From Sanghuangporus weigelae (taxonomy: Eukaryota > Basidiomycota > Agaricomycetes > Hymenochaetales > Hymenochaetaceae): DNA of 64,000 nt. Every line of letters starts with the position of its first letter. The stretch's first letter is position 1. The stretch lies in contig CP137318.1 in the NCBI GenBank assembly GCA_033182465.1, positions 3,410,001 to 3,474,000 of the forward strand. The letters run 5' to 3'. Positions 1 through 11,966 of this stretch are shown in pieces. A program made the translations under genes and the position numbers. The notes beneath the pieces were generated by a model, which saw only the letters and a list, made by a program, of their open reading frames with translations, was not told the origin of the DNA and did not search any database.

Positions 1-3000
1 TGATCATACTCCTGTATTGCCTGAACAGCAGTTTTGGCTCCATAAACAGTAAATCCTTGGCCTTTGCACTCCCTTCAGCCATACACCTGGCTGAAGCAGG
101 TTCAAAAATAAGCGAAAAACGCATCGGTATTGGTATTCATAAATGCACATGAATCATTGTTGTCTGAAATATTCGCTCCAGGATACTTGTTTTGCTGGGA
201 AGTTATGCCGCGAGATCATGAGCTGCAGCTTATGCTCGTCAATACAGTTCGAAAGGTATCTTTCTTCAAACATACTCGGTAACAGCAATATTCAGTTGAC
301 CTCATAGGATTTGATGTCATCCTTTGTAGCTAGAATAAACCTTGCTTTGGAGTCGCTAGTCAACTTGCCTTCATCGGACGTAGTGCCGGCAGTGCAATTT
401 CGGTGCATAGCGCTCCTATCTCATCCATCGTCAGTATGTGTCCCATTGTCAGAGTGCCTTCCTGCCTCTCAATCTCATATCACAACTAGTCCTCGGATAA
501 GAGCGTTGGCTATGCATGCACTGCAGTCTCTAGCTCAATTAGCAGCTGATTTACTGACTGATGAAGTCAAAGACATTGTGCTCAAGAGGCTTTCAGATGC
601 CGATGAGAGCGTTGTCCGCATCGCGTTGGAGTTTGGCTTGTTATTAGTTGATGTGCGTTCTCTTGCTGTGAACTATTGCCCGATGTATTTACTTGCTTCA
701 CTAGGCTAAGCTTCTTGAGACAAAGAAATTCATGCATTCATGCATTTCTTTGATGACTCAATTTGCCGACAAGCATACTACGAGAAGTTACTCATCTAGT
801 TTCATGATAAATGTCCTCAGCACTATCTCCAAGCTTTATGATAAGGAAGAGCCGAAATCTAAGTGAGTGATCTATAGTGATAGTATTCATAACTGCTCAA
901 TGAACTACGAACCCTAGAAATGATTATGCGATTGAATTTCTCCCTTTTGTCCTGACTATTCTGCGCAGAAGCGTCAAATACGACAAGAAATGTGATTACT
1001 TTCTCGTCCATTTCATTTTGTGCCTCTAATGAGAACATATGCATTTAGCTTTAATATTGGAATGCTTCCGTTTCCTGGGCCGATTCCCATCTGCAACCAT
1101 CGCACGATACATCCTCAAGGTGTCTTTTCAATCTCCAGAATTGCGTCAACAAGGAGAAGGCTCTGATAAGCCTCTACCACACTTTGTTCATCCCGTCGTC
1201 CGAATTCGACATTTTCTCTCGTCGCGCACTCTCAATGATCATTATCTCTTTCTTTCTTGCCTCGTTTGCTTGGATCCATCTTTATGGGCGGGAACGACTC
1301 TACCTGCAGAGAAATTGTTCGCGACTGCAGAAGGCGAACAAAATATTGGAGATAATTCGACTGAGACGAACGCTATACCTCTCGTATTGGATCAATTAGA
1401 AGTGGAGCGGGTGCTGAGCTTTCTGGAGAGTGAAGACGAGCAAATTCGGACGCTGGTAAGTCTGATTACTCGCGCACTTGTATTCCGATGTTGATGAGTT
1501 TTGCGCCAGACTTTATGCATTCTCATCTCTCTAGACCCGTCGCTAGTCGAAACATGTTACACCCGAACACTAGATGCATTGAGGACTTTCGGGTCTAGAC
1601 ACTCGACGAGTGATCGGGTGCGGAATACGTTGGTGCGACGTCTTGTCGAACTTGCCTTCGCAATCACTTTGGACAACGAGAAAATAGAAGCAGGGAACCG
1701 AGGTCATTTGCTATTAAATAAATTAAGACAAATCATAGATGTGGCAGGCATAGGTAACAACGTGGACGGGACAATTGTGGAGGCTATCTTGAGTCGGGTT
1801 CGACGAGGTTTGTTCCGATCTCTTTTGATAAAATGACGCTGCTTATGCGTGATCATAGAAAATGCTTTATTACAGCACTCTTTTGCTCTCAGCCTATTAT
1901 CGCTTCTACAGACCGATGATGCTGAGCACCAACAGCCTAGCATAGGGACAATCAATCTAACGCTTTTCCTTGTGCTCGTTGCGCTTGTTAGCGAATTGGC
2001 TCCGGATCTCGCCTCTTCAAAGGCCGAGGTTGTCTCTATCATCTGCTTGTTCGCAGCGACGTTGCACACTTCTCCTGGTAAGTATGAAAGTCCCCCTTTT
2101 TTCCTTTCTAATCTCCTCCCCTAGTAACGATGCAGGAACCTCTACTATTGTGCATGGCGAGACTTGTCATTCTTCTTTCGGAAAACGAGTTATCTTCACT
2201 CGAGATAGAAGACGTTCGACGAGTTGTTCAAGAGCTTGGAGAAATGGCCTTGATGGACAAAAACAAAGTTGCGCTGATCAAGAGATGCGAGCAATTTGAG
2301 AGGACTTTGTCAGAGCCTGGAGTGTTGAGGGAAGTCCTGGGAAGTCAGATGAATGTCTCCGTAAGTGTTCATAATATTATAATACGTGGAGCCAATCTTG
2401 AACGTGGTATTCTTGACCAGCTTCCAGAATTTGCTGTCATTTTGGACCAGGCATACCGGCGCGCTTCTCTATCTCCGAATGCCTCGCCGGCTGGACTTCC
2501 ATCACCATCGTCTAACGTGTCATCACCAAAGTCAAACTTTGTGGGATCTCCATCTCTTTTACACAGCAGACTACGATACGACGCCTATGCTCCACCACTT
2601 CCTCCCCCAGCCTCTATCAGATTACATCGCATACACAGTCAGTCATCGACTTCGTCTAATCGGAGCTCGAATCGTGCTTCCTCAAGAGCATCGAAGTCGA
2701 GAATCACAGTAGATGATGATGCTGAGCTGGCGAAGACGGTCACTGCAGGAGAGCTTACTCTTGCTGCAGGAACTGAAAATGAGTTTACAGATGCATACAG
2801 GAGTAAGGTGGATATACTCTTTTTACTGTAGTCTTCAGCATACTGTTCTCACACTATATTCAGAAGAGCAAAATACCCTCACTAGAACACTCTACCAGAA
2901 ACCTGAAATTGACTGACGAAGCAACGAACGTATCTACAAGCCTTCTATCGTTAGACTCCCCTTTCCTACCCGAGCCGCTTGTCGATCTCAAGGATAGTGT

Positions 3001-3464
3001 GGCGGAGGTTTCTGCGCCACCTCCAAAGCCACTGACTGCTTCCGGTGGCACGCCGCCGTACGTCTCCGCCAGCACGTCTCTACGCACTTCACCAGAACCC
3101 GGCCAGAATTTCGAGGCGCTTTGGAGTGAACTCGATGCGTTCAGCTCCAGAGGATGGTGCGAGGATGCGGCGGATGTTGTCGTGAGACGTCTGCAAGGCT
3201 TGGGCCTGCGAATGGATGTGTTGGAGGCGGATGTTTTACCCTTCGAAGGCAAGTGGCCTTAGTCTTGATCAGCGCCTTCAGCTTTTAATCGTTCTACTCA
3301 ACAATATAGGAGATCTGAAAATCTCGCTGCGCAGATCTCCTGTTGAGCTATTGACACCGTCTGTAGCATTGCGGCTTCATGAAGAGGGCGATGGAAGCTG
3401 TCTTTGGCAAGCCAGAAGCAGCGATAGAGAACTTGGATTGAGAGTAAAAGAGCTGATGAAGTAG
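1..3464 (+). CDS. adaptin-like large subunit of an AP complex (3' part; AP-4 epsilon or gamma type)
   Basis: The gene enters from the left edge. Joined exons (to 126, 182-255, from 308) give the adaptin trunk signature: KRIGYLF, then HELQLMLVNTVRKDL. Introns at 127-181 and 256-307 have GT..AG ends and restore the frame. HEAT/ARM-like helical repeats continue to about 2350, including LIRSLILECFRFLGRF-type helices. A Ser/Pro-rich hinge (about 2450-3100) follows, then a small C-terminal domain ending at the TAG at 3462-3464. The hinge carries LLSLD (2942-2956), which fits the clathrin-box consensus. Large adaptins form the trunk of coated-vesicle adaptors at the Golgi, endosomes or plasma membrane. 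The signature resembles epsilon and gamma adaptins more than beta, but which complex it belongs to cannot be settled by eye. The start codon lies outside the window. Confidence 0.72.
2942..2956 (+). other. clathrin-box motif LLSLD in the adaptin hinge
   Basis: The in-frame pentapeptide LLSLD matches the L-[LI]-x-[LI]-[DE] clathrin-box consensus. It lies in the unstructured hinge between trunk and C-terminal domain, where gamma and beta adaptins carry such motifs. Confidence 0.5.
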
Positions 3465-3687
3465 AGGATTCATACCCTTAATATTTATATATCCATCTTC
3501 CGTCGCTAGGTAAAATGTTGGATTGCAATGAGGCTAAACTGATATGTGTATATCATATTATGATCTTCACTTTTATGCGTCTCAAATCTATTCAAAGTTT
3601 CAGATATCTGAGCCTACTTGTAACGTATCCAGAAACAAAAGTAGCCTAAAATTTGGAACAGAAGAGAAAGAATTAATTATTCATAAC

Positions 3688-6600
3688 TCAGAATAAATCA
3701 ACTGTGCCTTTCCTCGGAGAGATAACGCCGACAACCTTGCCCTCAAAATCAAATAAATCACCTTTCTCCGTAACAACAAGGTCTGACAGCTCTGGATCTA
3801 TGTCTAATCCCAGTAGCTTCTCGAGATTAGTTGAAGCTAATGCAAGAGCTTGACTCTTCGATATCTTGCCGGAGCTTTCGAGAGCAGCCTACCGGGCGAG
3901 GAAGCCAATCAGCGAGCACATCACGAGAAGACACAAAAGCACAGACCCAGGGAACGTCGAATCTCGTGTTCCGAACGCTCCATGCTTCCTCAACTCCGAT
4001 GCCGACCGTAATATTATGAGCCAGAAGCAATGATATTGCGCTGTCTTTCGTAATTGGTGGACCAGGAACGCTGTATTCATTCGATTTGTTTTACGCACGT
4101 TAGCATGAACATTGTATTGTGCCTAAGAAGAGAAGTCTAACGTACATTCTTCGCCTTTCCCAAGTTTTTGGCAAAGGGCGTGAGGGTGCTATGATGATGC
4201 CCACGCCTGCCTCTGCAAGCTCTGCCGCGAGCAGATGCGCTTCGGATGCACCAAAAAATGTCAATCGCATGGTTGCACCAGTGCTTTCTTCGACTTCTTT
4301 CTTTAATTGCACTAACGTGGCTATAACGTCGGCACTTTCGGCATGCACTACAAGAGTGCGTTGATCCTAAAAAAGAATGTCACAAATGTTAACTGAAGGG
4401 ATAGAAACAAAATGACTTCCTACATTTGCGACTTCTTTGAACCACTTCTCCGCGTCGCCTGAGGGTGGATCGAGCAGCAGATGTCGGAGCGCAGCAATCT
4501 GTGTGCTCACACTCCCAGACGCAACGGAATGTCCGATTGCAACGTGCACGGCGACAGCATTCTGTACAACCGCGCCTTCTTCTAATTTATGTGCCGAGCC
4601 GAGACTGAATGCTCCGCTCAGCCCGCTAAGGATTCCTCTGATCCCGGTAAACACGTCATAGGTTATCGGAGAGATGACTCCAACTGTCACACCAGCTCGA
4701 TAGCCCAGGCTAGGTTGAGAGAATATGAGAAAGGCTAGATATGTCGGAGAAATGAAGGCAATGCTTACTATGCATTTCGCGTGGCGAACTGGAGACCGTC
4801 CGCTGCACGGACAAGCAATCGGTCTCCTAAGATACTTGGAAGGTCTTTGTGAAGTGGATCAGCAACTGGACCATCTATAGTCGATATTTCTCCTTGGATT
4901 TCTTCCAGTCCGAGGTTAGAGCCAAATGAAATGAGGCCCGGAGTAATGGCACCTCCTTTCAAGTCGACAATGATAGCATCGGAATCACGGAGAAACTGTG
5001 GGCAGGAATCGCGATTCCCAGCACAGACGACTTTTCCGGCTCTCGAGACGAGGATCCCGCGATCCTCAAAAGAGTTGGATTCAAACAGAGCCACGTTCGT
5101 CTCTTCAGACGGCACACGGGCGATCAAGCTTGTTATGTTTGTGAATATCACAGTCCCACTAACCGATTTGTCGGGTTCCAGAGGTGGCAATCCATCAAAA
5201 GTCACTGTATCTGCCGTCTCCTTATCAAAATCCGGAGTTTGAGGCGTCTTCTGGAAGACTTCCGGCTTTAGTGCAGGTGGTGCGTAGGTCTTATCAAACT
5301 GGGTAATACCATCAACGAATACCTGCCGAGGCGTCGCTCCGAGTACAAGCGGATGAGAGTCCCATAGGACAAGGTCTGCGTCGAAGCCTGTCCGGACGTA
5401 ACCGATGCGGTGATCCATGCCCATTATTCGCGCAGGCGTCGAAGTGACGGAGGCGAGTGCTAGATTATCTGATAGGCCATAGTAGTGTGCTTGTTGTGCT
5501 TCGTAAATAAGGTAGCGTGAGTTGATAACGGGATCTGTGAGTTAATACCTCAGTGCAGGGCTACTTTGTTCATAATATTCGACGTACGGTCGCTCTTTGG
5601 AAGAATTAACTTTGAAGAAATAATTATCAGTCGAGGATCTTACCTTCATAACAACAGGAATTCCATTGTCAGCCAAAATACGTGGCGCAAATTCTGAGCC
5701 GCGATATGCTTCCCGTTTATAACGTGCATACGTCGCAAATAATGCCGTGGCTGGCGTCCGACCTACACTCGGAAGGGTCAGCTTTCCCAAATAAAGTCAG
5801 TAAACAAGTTATTTCTGACCGAAAGCTTTCTTCAAAAGATCAGGGATAAGAAAAGCTTCATTTGCATGGTGGAAGGCCGCTATGGGAAATTTAAACTCGT
5901 TCGTGAGCTGGGCAGAGCATGTTCAATTCAGCTGAGATTTTCTGGGATCAAAATTTCAAACTGACCCGAACTATACCATCCAAGTCTACAGACTCATAGC
6001 AGTGCACGTGTATCTTGACGCGTCCGCGAAGTACATCGACAAGCGCTTCGAGTTGTAGATCTTCTGGAAATGCTCCGAATTCATCCCACTCATCCTCAAG
6101 AGCGCGAGCACAATACGACTCCTGTTTTTCTTTAATTCTTCGCGCTCTGTCGTATATTGCACGCAATTCCCAGACGTTGTCCATGCGTGAGTTTCCGTAG
6201 GCAGTGCGAGGATTCTCACCGCATGCGTGTCTATTTGGGAGGGATAAGTTTCAAAAATAACCACGCTACTTAATAAGAAGCAAGAAAACGTACTTCATCT
6301 GCCGCCAGCGAGGTGGCAAGCTCCAATCAACCTCATCTGTATCATTCAATGTGAAAGGAGGCTCAAGCAGCATTGAAGACGGTGTTCGATCTTGAGTCGG
6401 GCGTAGTTTAATGGTGAATCCTTGTCCTCCAATATCATTAGAAGAACCGGGGAGAATCAATGCGGTTGTGACACCGCCAGCAAGCGCGAGCTTATACGTG
6501 TCATCATGCGTGTTGAGTCCGTCGAGAGCACGTAACCATGGTTGGGTGATTCCGTTTTGAGAACTACCATCAATTGCTCCATAGAGCATCGGAACAGAGA

Positions 6601-7182
6601 AGACGCCTAAATGAGAATGCAGGTCGACGATACTGAGAGAAAAAGGAAAAGAAAAAACTATATTAAACCATTTGTATAAAGGATTTGACGGGCGTACCCA
6701 GGAGTGACCCATCCACCTCCGGCGTCAATAATGTCTACAGAGGAGTCATTCAGATGTTCCGCGAGTAGGTCTTTGTCGCCTCCAACGATCTTAATCAAGC
6801 CTTTGTCAAGTAGAATATTTCCCTTCAAGATTTCCTTTCCATCTTCGTTCCCAGTCCAGATAGTCGCATTCCGAATCATAGTTGCCTTTGTACCGTGCAC
6901 GAAACGGTCCGAGCTCGTTCGCGACCTGAATCCTAGAGGTGGTCCAGGACTTAACTTGAGATTTTCGCAACGCGCCTTGATGGATGTTGCATCCCTCGGG
7001 ATCTTGATTGCGCTGCGAGGAGCTCCACGGGTAATCCATATTTGCGTTCCTAGCATGAGTAGAGCGAGAATACTAATAATTAACAGTGGCCAGGGAGGAC
7101 GCAGACGGGACGAACGGCGCGTGCACCGAGAATAGCTACCACCTCTAGCGTCCTCGACATCCCTTTTTGCTGCCTTGCGCAT
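3688..7182 (-). CDS. membrane-anchored amidohydrolase-superfamily protein, paralogue A
   Basis: A metal-dependent hydrolase of the amidohydrolase superfamily, the kind often labelled CE9-like or imidazolonepropionase-like in agaric genomes. The start at 7182 (MRKAAKRD) is chosen because it aligns with paralogue B; the open frame upstream has no family similarity. Order: short basic cytosolic tail, one membrane segment (about residues 30-50, WPLLIISILALLML), then a composite beta domain. Metal ligands include HSH in IVDLHSHLG (across the intron near 6620-6690), HVHCYE near 6000 and the SDHP Asp on a 7-nt exon at 5588-5594. The C-terminal part includes HAESADVIATL and ends VDLF at the stop 3688-3690. 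Its many short introns match those of paralogue B. Substrate unknown. It is convergent with the adaptin gene (224 bp apart). The frame is intact, so it is probably functional. Confidence 0.8.
5588..5594 (-). other. 7-nt microexon (AGCGACC) of amidohydrolase A
   Basis: On the minus strand, ATGAAG is followed by an intron starting GTAAGA and ending CCAAAG. Then come AGCGACC, a second intron starting GTACGT and ending TCACAG, and ATCCCGTT. Joining these gives MK-SDHPV-INSRY. Asp in SDHP is the expected metal/catalytic Asp of the family. Paralogue B has a 7-nt exon at the same place. Confidence 0.82.
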
Positions 7183-8171
7183 ATTGATTGAAGTATGTAC
7201 ACATGGATGCGCGCGAAAAGCCCGATATATATCCATGCCTAGGGAGGCATGCCGAATTTCATCGGCGGAAGATGCAAAGGCACAGATAAGATTATCTGAT
7301 AACGGAAATGAACGGTTACAGGCCAAAAGGAACATGAGTACAAGCATTTCATCGTTTCTAAGACATGAATAGACGGGATTCAAGCCTAGAACCACCCAAG
7401 TCCGTCTGCCTCATTTGCGTATGCTTGTAGCTAGCTACTGCGAAGAGATTTCCGAAATTATGGCAGCACAAAGATCAGATTCAGATCCTCAAAGTGGGTC
7501 CAAACAATCGTATCTGGACGTACGTACTGACTTTCTGCTCGAACTTCAATGCATGAAATAGAATCCATGGAAGGAACCCTTACGAATCCGTGTTACTGGT
7601 ATTATGACTCGAAGACTGGTGTCATCCTAAGATAACGATTCAGACACGGATGTTCTTCTGGTCTTTCATTTTTGACGGACAGGCTCGAAATAGCGATAGT
7701 CATAGGCCGGTACTCACTCAGGTCGTTTGAGCGCGCGGTGTTGCGTAATGAGACGGCAGCGTTGCAGATCGAGTAGTAGGTTGAAGTGCCTCACCACTGG
7801 TATGGTCAGCATTGGTCAACTATTTTTGAAGTGCATTCATCGAAAGTGATCGACGTTTTGATCGGCGACTCGAGAGCTCTTCCGAGTCCAGGTTGAACCT
7901 TCAGACTTCATCACGAAAACAATCTAATTTTCGGTTGGCTTTTGAAGAAATTCGAAGGTCGATATGGTCACATCAAAAGCACTATGAATCGCGCAAATTT
8001 CCAGGTCTTCAGTGGATGCGCCGAAAGTTTGGCCGAAGTATGGAAGCTAACCATGTACAATTTGAACCCTTATCTAGTCGTCGACCTTGAGGTCGTGTGT
8101 GTGCAACTTTCTAGGTCTGGTTTATTTGAATCCGCTTTTACGCGCCGGTATTGCTCGCTGCTTTTACAACC
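7183..8171. promoter_or_regulatory. shared intergenic region between divergent amidohydrolase paralogues
   Basis: This 989-bp gap lies between the two start codons and must hold both promoters. It contains only short open frames without family similarity. No clear TATA box or E-box was picked out by eye. Confidence 0.5.
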
Positions 8172-11100
8172 ATGAGCAACAAACTGGATGCGGACGTCGA
8201 ACGCACTGATGCAAGTAATGGCATCTGGATAGCGCACCGCTCGGCGCGTCGACACCGGCCATGGCCTCTCTTCTTCATCGGAATTCTGGCTATCTTGACT
8301 CTCGGGACACACGTTCATTTGACTCATAGTGGTCCCCGCCGTGTTGTCAACATACCAAAGGATGCAGAAGCTATCAAGGCGAGATGCGAAAACCTCAAGT
8401 TGACTCCTGGTCCTCCTCCTGAGTTTGGCTCGCGGACGAGTTCGGATCGGTTCGTGCCCGGCACGAGGGCTACACTTATTAAAAATGCGACTGTCTGGAC
8501 GGGGAACAATGCCGGAAAGGAGATCGTAAAGGGGGATATTTTGATTGACCAAGGCTTGATCAAAGTCTTTGGTGCCGGAGTTGACCTGAAGTCGGAGGGC
8601 CTGAATGAGCTTTCCGTTGTCATTATTGATGCAGAAGGAGGGTGGATCACTCCAGGGTATGCACGCTCCAGTAACTGCTAGCATTTCCTAAGCACACGTT
8701 TCCTTAGTATCGTCGATCTACATTCACACCTGGGCGTAATGTCCGTCCCGGGACTTTCTGGAGCAGGGGACGGTAATTCTCGCAAAGGAATTGCACAACC
8801 GTGGTTGCGTTCAATTGACGGTCTCAACACCCGTGATGAAGCTTACAAGCTCTCGATTGCGGGCGGCCTGACTACTGCATTGGTTCTCCCAGGTTCTGCA
8901 AATGATATCGGTGGCCAGGCGTTCATGATTAAGTTGCGTCCGACCAAGGAGCGTTCACCGACCTCAATGGTGCTCGAACCTCCCTTTACGTTGAATAGCA
9001 CGGATCAAATAGATCTGTCTGCAACTCCACGCTGGCGGCACATGAAGTAATTCTCAATCGATACTTGCCTTCTACACTTTCTAAATGATGCTTTATTCTT
9101 GGAATAGGCATGCGTGTGGTGAGAATCCTCGTCGTGTATATGGAAACTCACGCATGGATAACATCTGGGCCTTCCGTGAGATCTATGACAAGGCGCGACA
9201 GATCAAAGAGAGTCAGGATGCATTTTGTGCTCGTGCTCTTGAGGATGACTGGGACGGTCTCGGTGCTTTCCCTGAGGAGTTGCAATACGAGGCACTCGTT
9301 GACGTACTCCGAGCACGAGTCAAAGTTCAGGTTCACTGTTACGAGACTGTCGATTTGGATGACATTGTTCGGGTAAGCTGAAGAAAGTTACTGTCTGATA
9401 TCAAGCTGCCTAATGTATTCGTACCTTAGCTCACAAATGAGTTCAAATTCCCTATAGCAGCATTCCACCACGCGCATGAAACATATCTCGTCCCTGATCT
9501 CCTCAAGAAAGCCTATGGTATATTACCTCAGTATCGCTTTCTGTTCTCTAAGGTTCGATTTCCCTTTGTACAGGTCATACTCCGGCTTCTGCAATCTTCG
9601 CAACGAATGCGCGATACAAGCGAGAGTCATACCGTGGTTCTGAATTCGCGCCGCGCATTTTGGCCGACAACGGTCTTCCTGTTGTCATGAAGGTGCGGTA
9701 CTTGATCATACGCTTTCATTCATGAGACTGACGCTTCCACTAGAGTGATCGTACGTGCATTATCCATCCCTTTTAAATGTTGATTGAGCGTGGAATTTGC
9801 AGATCCTGTCCTGAATTCACGATATCTTCTATACGAGGCGCAGCAGGCACATTACTACGGCCTGCCTGATAACCTGGCTCTTGCATCGGTCACTTCAGTA
9901 CCAGCGGAAATGATGGGGATGGACCACCGAATTGGATTCATCAGGACAGGTTACGACGCAGATCTCGTTCTATGGGATTCGCACCCACTCGCGCTCGGTG
10001 CAACGCCTCGTCAAGTCTTCATCGATGGCATATCCCAATTTGACAGCACATATGGGCCGCCCGCCTTGAAGCCTGAAGCATTCCAGAATGTGCCTGAGAC
10101 ACCGGACTTCGATGAGGAAGCAGCAGACGCGGTGAAGTATGAGGGTTTACCGCCCGTCGAGCCTCAAAAATCGGTTGCTGGGACTGTGATATTTACCAAC
10201 GTCAGCAGTCTGACCACGCGAGCATCCGGAGGCTTGATTGTAGATGTATTTGAGGCTAGCTCCGATCGTGAAAGCGGAATACTTGTCACTCGGGCCGGAA
10301 AGGTCGTATGTTTAGGAATGCAAGAGTCATGTTCTCGATTCCTCAGTGAATCCGGCGCCGTCATAGTTGACCTCAAAGGAGGAGCGATCTCTCCAGGACT
10401 TATTTCGTTTGGCTCCAACCTCGGGCTAGAAGAAATACAAGGAGAGGTATCTACGAAGGACGGAGTGGCTCCTGATCCACTCGACAAAGATGTACCGAAC
10501 ATTCTAGGGGAAGGGGCACTCATTCGTGCTGCAGATGGTCTGCAATTCGCCACTCGACATGCATAGTACGACCATCTCACTTTCGCAATAAGATGTCACC
10601 ACTCATGTTCTTCATTTAGTCTCGGCTATCGAGCGGGAGTTACACTTGGAGTGAGCTCGCCATCCCACAACGGATTCTTGAGCGGACTGAGTGTCGCATT
10701 TGGCCTCGGTTCAGCGCATAAACTTGAGGCGGGTGCTCTTGTGCAGAACGTTGCCACTGTGCATGTGTCGATCGGGCATGCTGTTGCGTCTGGGAGCGTG
10801 AGCACGCAGATTGCCGCGCTTCGTCGGTTGCTCCTCGATCCTCCTTCGGGTGATGCGGAGGAGTGGTTCAAGGAAGTCGCAAACGTATATACATTTTTGG
10901 GATCTTTCGACCTTATTTTCCATGTACTGAGGGTCGTTTGCTTTTCAGGGCCAACGGACATTAGTGGTGCACGCCGAAAGCGCTGACGTTATTGCCACGC
11001 TTTTACAGCTCAAAAAGGAAGTTGAGGAGAGTACTGGAAAGATAATACAACTGACCATTGCTGGCGGATCAGAAGCACATCTGCTTGCAGCTGAACTCGC

Positions 11101-11642
11101 AGAGGCAAACGTAGGTGTTATCACCGTTCCCTCTCGTCCGTTCCCGAATACTTGGGAGAGACGCAGAATGTACGTACTTACGTCTCTCATTCCGGAAAGA
11201 ATTATGTGTTCTTTTTTCTTGTATCAACTAATACGCGTGTAGACTTCCAGGTCCACCGATTACGAAAGACAGCGCCATTTCTCTGTTGTTAGCGCATAAT
11301 GTTACTGTTGGAATTGGGATTGAAGAACCATGGAGTGCAAGGAACACGCGGTTCGACGTTGCTTGGGTGAGTCTTCCCCATTCCTTCACATGATAATGTC
11401 CTTTACTTAACTTACGTTTACTTTTCAATTTTACGAAACAGGCCGCCCTCGAGGTCCCAGGAGAGATAACCAAAACCCAAGCTCTTGCTCTCGCTTCGAC
11501 CAACCTCGAAAAACTGCTCGGGCTTGATATCGATCCGGAGTGGTCAGACCTGGTCGCTACAGAACGGGGCGACCTGTTTGACTTTGAGAGTAAAGTCGTT
11601 GGGGTTATCGCACCGAGGAAGGGTGTCGTTGATTTATTCTGA
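8172..11642 (+). CDS. membrane-anchored amidohydrolase-superfamily protein, paralogue B
   Basis: Paralogue of the gene at 3688-7182, transcribed away from it. The start ATG at 8172 gives MSNKLDADVERTD. A membrane segment follows (WPLFFIGILAILTL, about residues 33-50), then the same long luminal or extracellular hydrolase region. Recognisable landmarks: IVDLHSHLGV after the first intron (8716-8745), VQVHCYETVD (about 9325-9355), FHHAHETY (about 9468), SDHPVLNSRY built across a 7-nt exon (9744-9750), MGMDHRIGFIRTGYDADLVLWDSHP (about 9914-9985) and VVHAESADVI (about 10960-10990). Stop TGA at 11640-11642. About 950 residues by exon sum. Substrate unknown. Both paralogues keep their metal ligands and open frames. 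PRP19 is convergent downstream, 324 bp away. Confidence 0.82.
9744..9750 (+). other. 7-nt microexon (AGTGATC) of amidohydrolase B
   Basis: ATGAAG is followed by an intron starting GTGCGG and ending CACTAG. Then come AGTGATC, an intron starting GTACGT and ending TTGCAG, and ATCCTG. The join reads MK-SDHPV-LNSRY and restores the family's metal-binding Asp. The position and phase equal those in paralogue A. Confidence 0.85.
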
Positions 11643-11966
11643 GTTAATGTGGACCGGATTTGCTTTGGTTGGAGGTGGCTACTTCGGAAGAAAGGTTCTT
11701 GTTTGGCCTCTTGGTAGCGATCATGATGCTTTTGGATTGTTGCAGTTGCATAAGTTTGTTCGCCTTGAGGTTCTGGATGGAATGCACAAATCTTGCATGT
11801 TGTCGTTTCGTGTTGTTGATCTTTCGACCGATCTATTGCGTTGATGCGAACTTGTACGATGTAAAACTGCAAATATATATGAAGACAAGTTTCTTCAGCT
11901 CGTTATACTACAGCATAGGCTGAGATGCAAACTAGGAAAAATATGTAGAATCTACCAGGAGCAGTT
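11643..11966. other. convergent 3' intergenic region
   Basis: This gap between amidohydrolase B and PRP19 holds presumed 3' UTRs and terminators. No gene is seen. Confidence 0.5.
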
